NCBI GenBank assembly: GCA_002419025.1
Contig: DIFG01000045.1
Span: forward strand, 1 to 6,984
DNA: 6,984 nucleotides
Direction: 5' to 3'
Origin: Deltaproteobacteria bacterium UBA5754
Lineage (GTDB): Bacteria > Desulfobacterota > Dissulfuribacteria > Dissulfuribacterales > UBA5754
In this document: one piece after another, positions 6,914 through 6,984 of the stretch
Numbering within the stretch: the stretch's first letter is position 1
Layout of the letters: each line of letters starts with the position of its first letter
Notes under the pieces: generated by a model
Seen by the model: only the letters and a program-made list of their open reading frames with translations
What the model was told of the DNA's origin: nothing
Databases searched by the model: none
Translations under genes and position numbers: made by a program

Positions 6914-6984
6914 GGACGAACATTTTTTCAGTGTTGATCGTACTGCAAAAACCTTGAATTCTGATCCCGCTCAAAAAGCCCGAG
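6914..6984. other. Non-coding tail after glyS
   Basis: These 71 bases are AT-richer than the coding regions and contain no gene that I can support. A T-run at 6923-6928 has no GC-rich hairpin before it, so it is not a clear glyS terminator. An imperfect inverted repeat lies at 6924-6951, and the final bases look like one arm of a terminator hairpin cut off by the window edge. Confidence 0.5.
6973..6984. terminator. Possible left arm of an intrinsic (bidirectional) terminator, truncated
   Basis: AAAAAGCCCGAG at the very end is the typical left half of a bidirectional terminator. If the next bases give a short loop and then CTCGGGC plus a T-tract, it would end glyQS transcription. On the minus strand the visible bases read CTCGGGC followed by TTTTT, so it could equally end a convergent gene. 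Only one arm is visible, so this is a prediction. Confidence 0.35.

Noticed and set aside
6914..6930. T-run after glyS as an intrinsic terminator
   Set aside because: No GC-rich hairpin precedes the T-run, so it lacks the stem required for intrinsic termination.

Overview
The window is GC-rich and carries five genes packed on the + strand, with nothing convincing on the minus strand. The organism is a Gram-negative bacterium: one gene encodes an outer-membrane-type OmpA-domain lipoprotein, and glycyl-tRNA synthetase is the split alpha2beta2 bacterial type. Synonymous positions are strongly biased to C and G, with many CTC, ATC, GTC and GAG codons. A Desulfobacterota-like (former deltaproteobacterial) origin would fit the long UbiD-type decarboxylase and the overall look of the proteins, but this is an impression and not a placement.

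Layout: positions 1-61 are a short AT-richer leader. 62-1888 encodes a long (608 aa) UbiD-family, prenylated-FMN-type decarboxylase. 1889-2001 is the only real intergenic gap, holding a small hairpin at the ubiD stop, a candidate extended -10 promoter and an excellent ribosome binding site. 2002-2661 encodes a 219-aa YiaD-like lipoprotein with a glycine zipper and an OmpA peptidoglycan-binding domain. Six bases later, 2668-3924 encodes a GlgC-type glucose-1-phosphate adenylyltransferase. After 50 bases come glyQ (3975-4841) and glyS (4838-6913), which overlap by four bases (ATGA) and encode the alpha and beta subunits of glycyl-tRNA synthetase. The last 71 bases are non-coding and end in what looks like the first arm of a terminator cut by the window edge.

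How the genes work together: GlyQ and GlyS form one enzyme and are translationally coupled. The other genes have unrelated jobs (an aromatic or quinone-type decarboxylation, envelope anchoring, glycogen or NDP-sugar synthesis). The ompA-like gene, glgC and glyQS could share a transcript starting near 1950, since I see no terminator between them.

I found no mobile element, CRISPR array, defence system or other clearly new system; this reads as ordinary core genome. The points most worth a second look are an internal repeat in the C-terminal part of the UbiD-like protein and the altered activator-site residues in GlgC.
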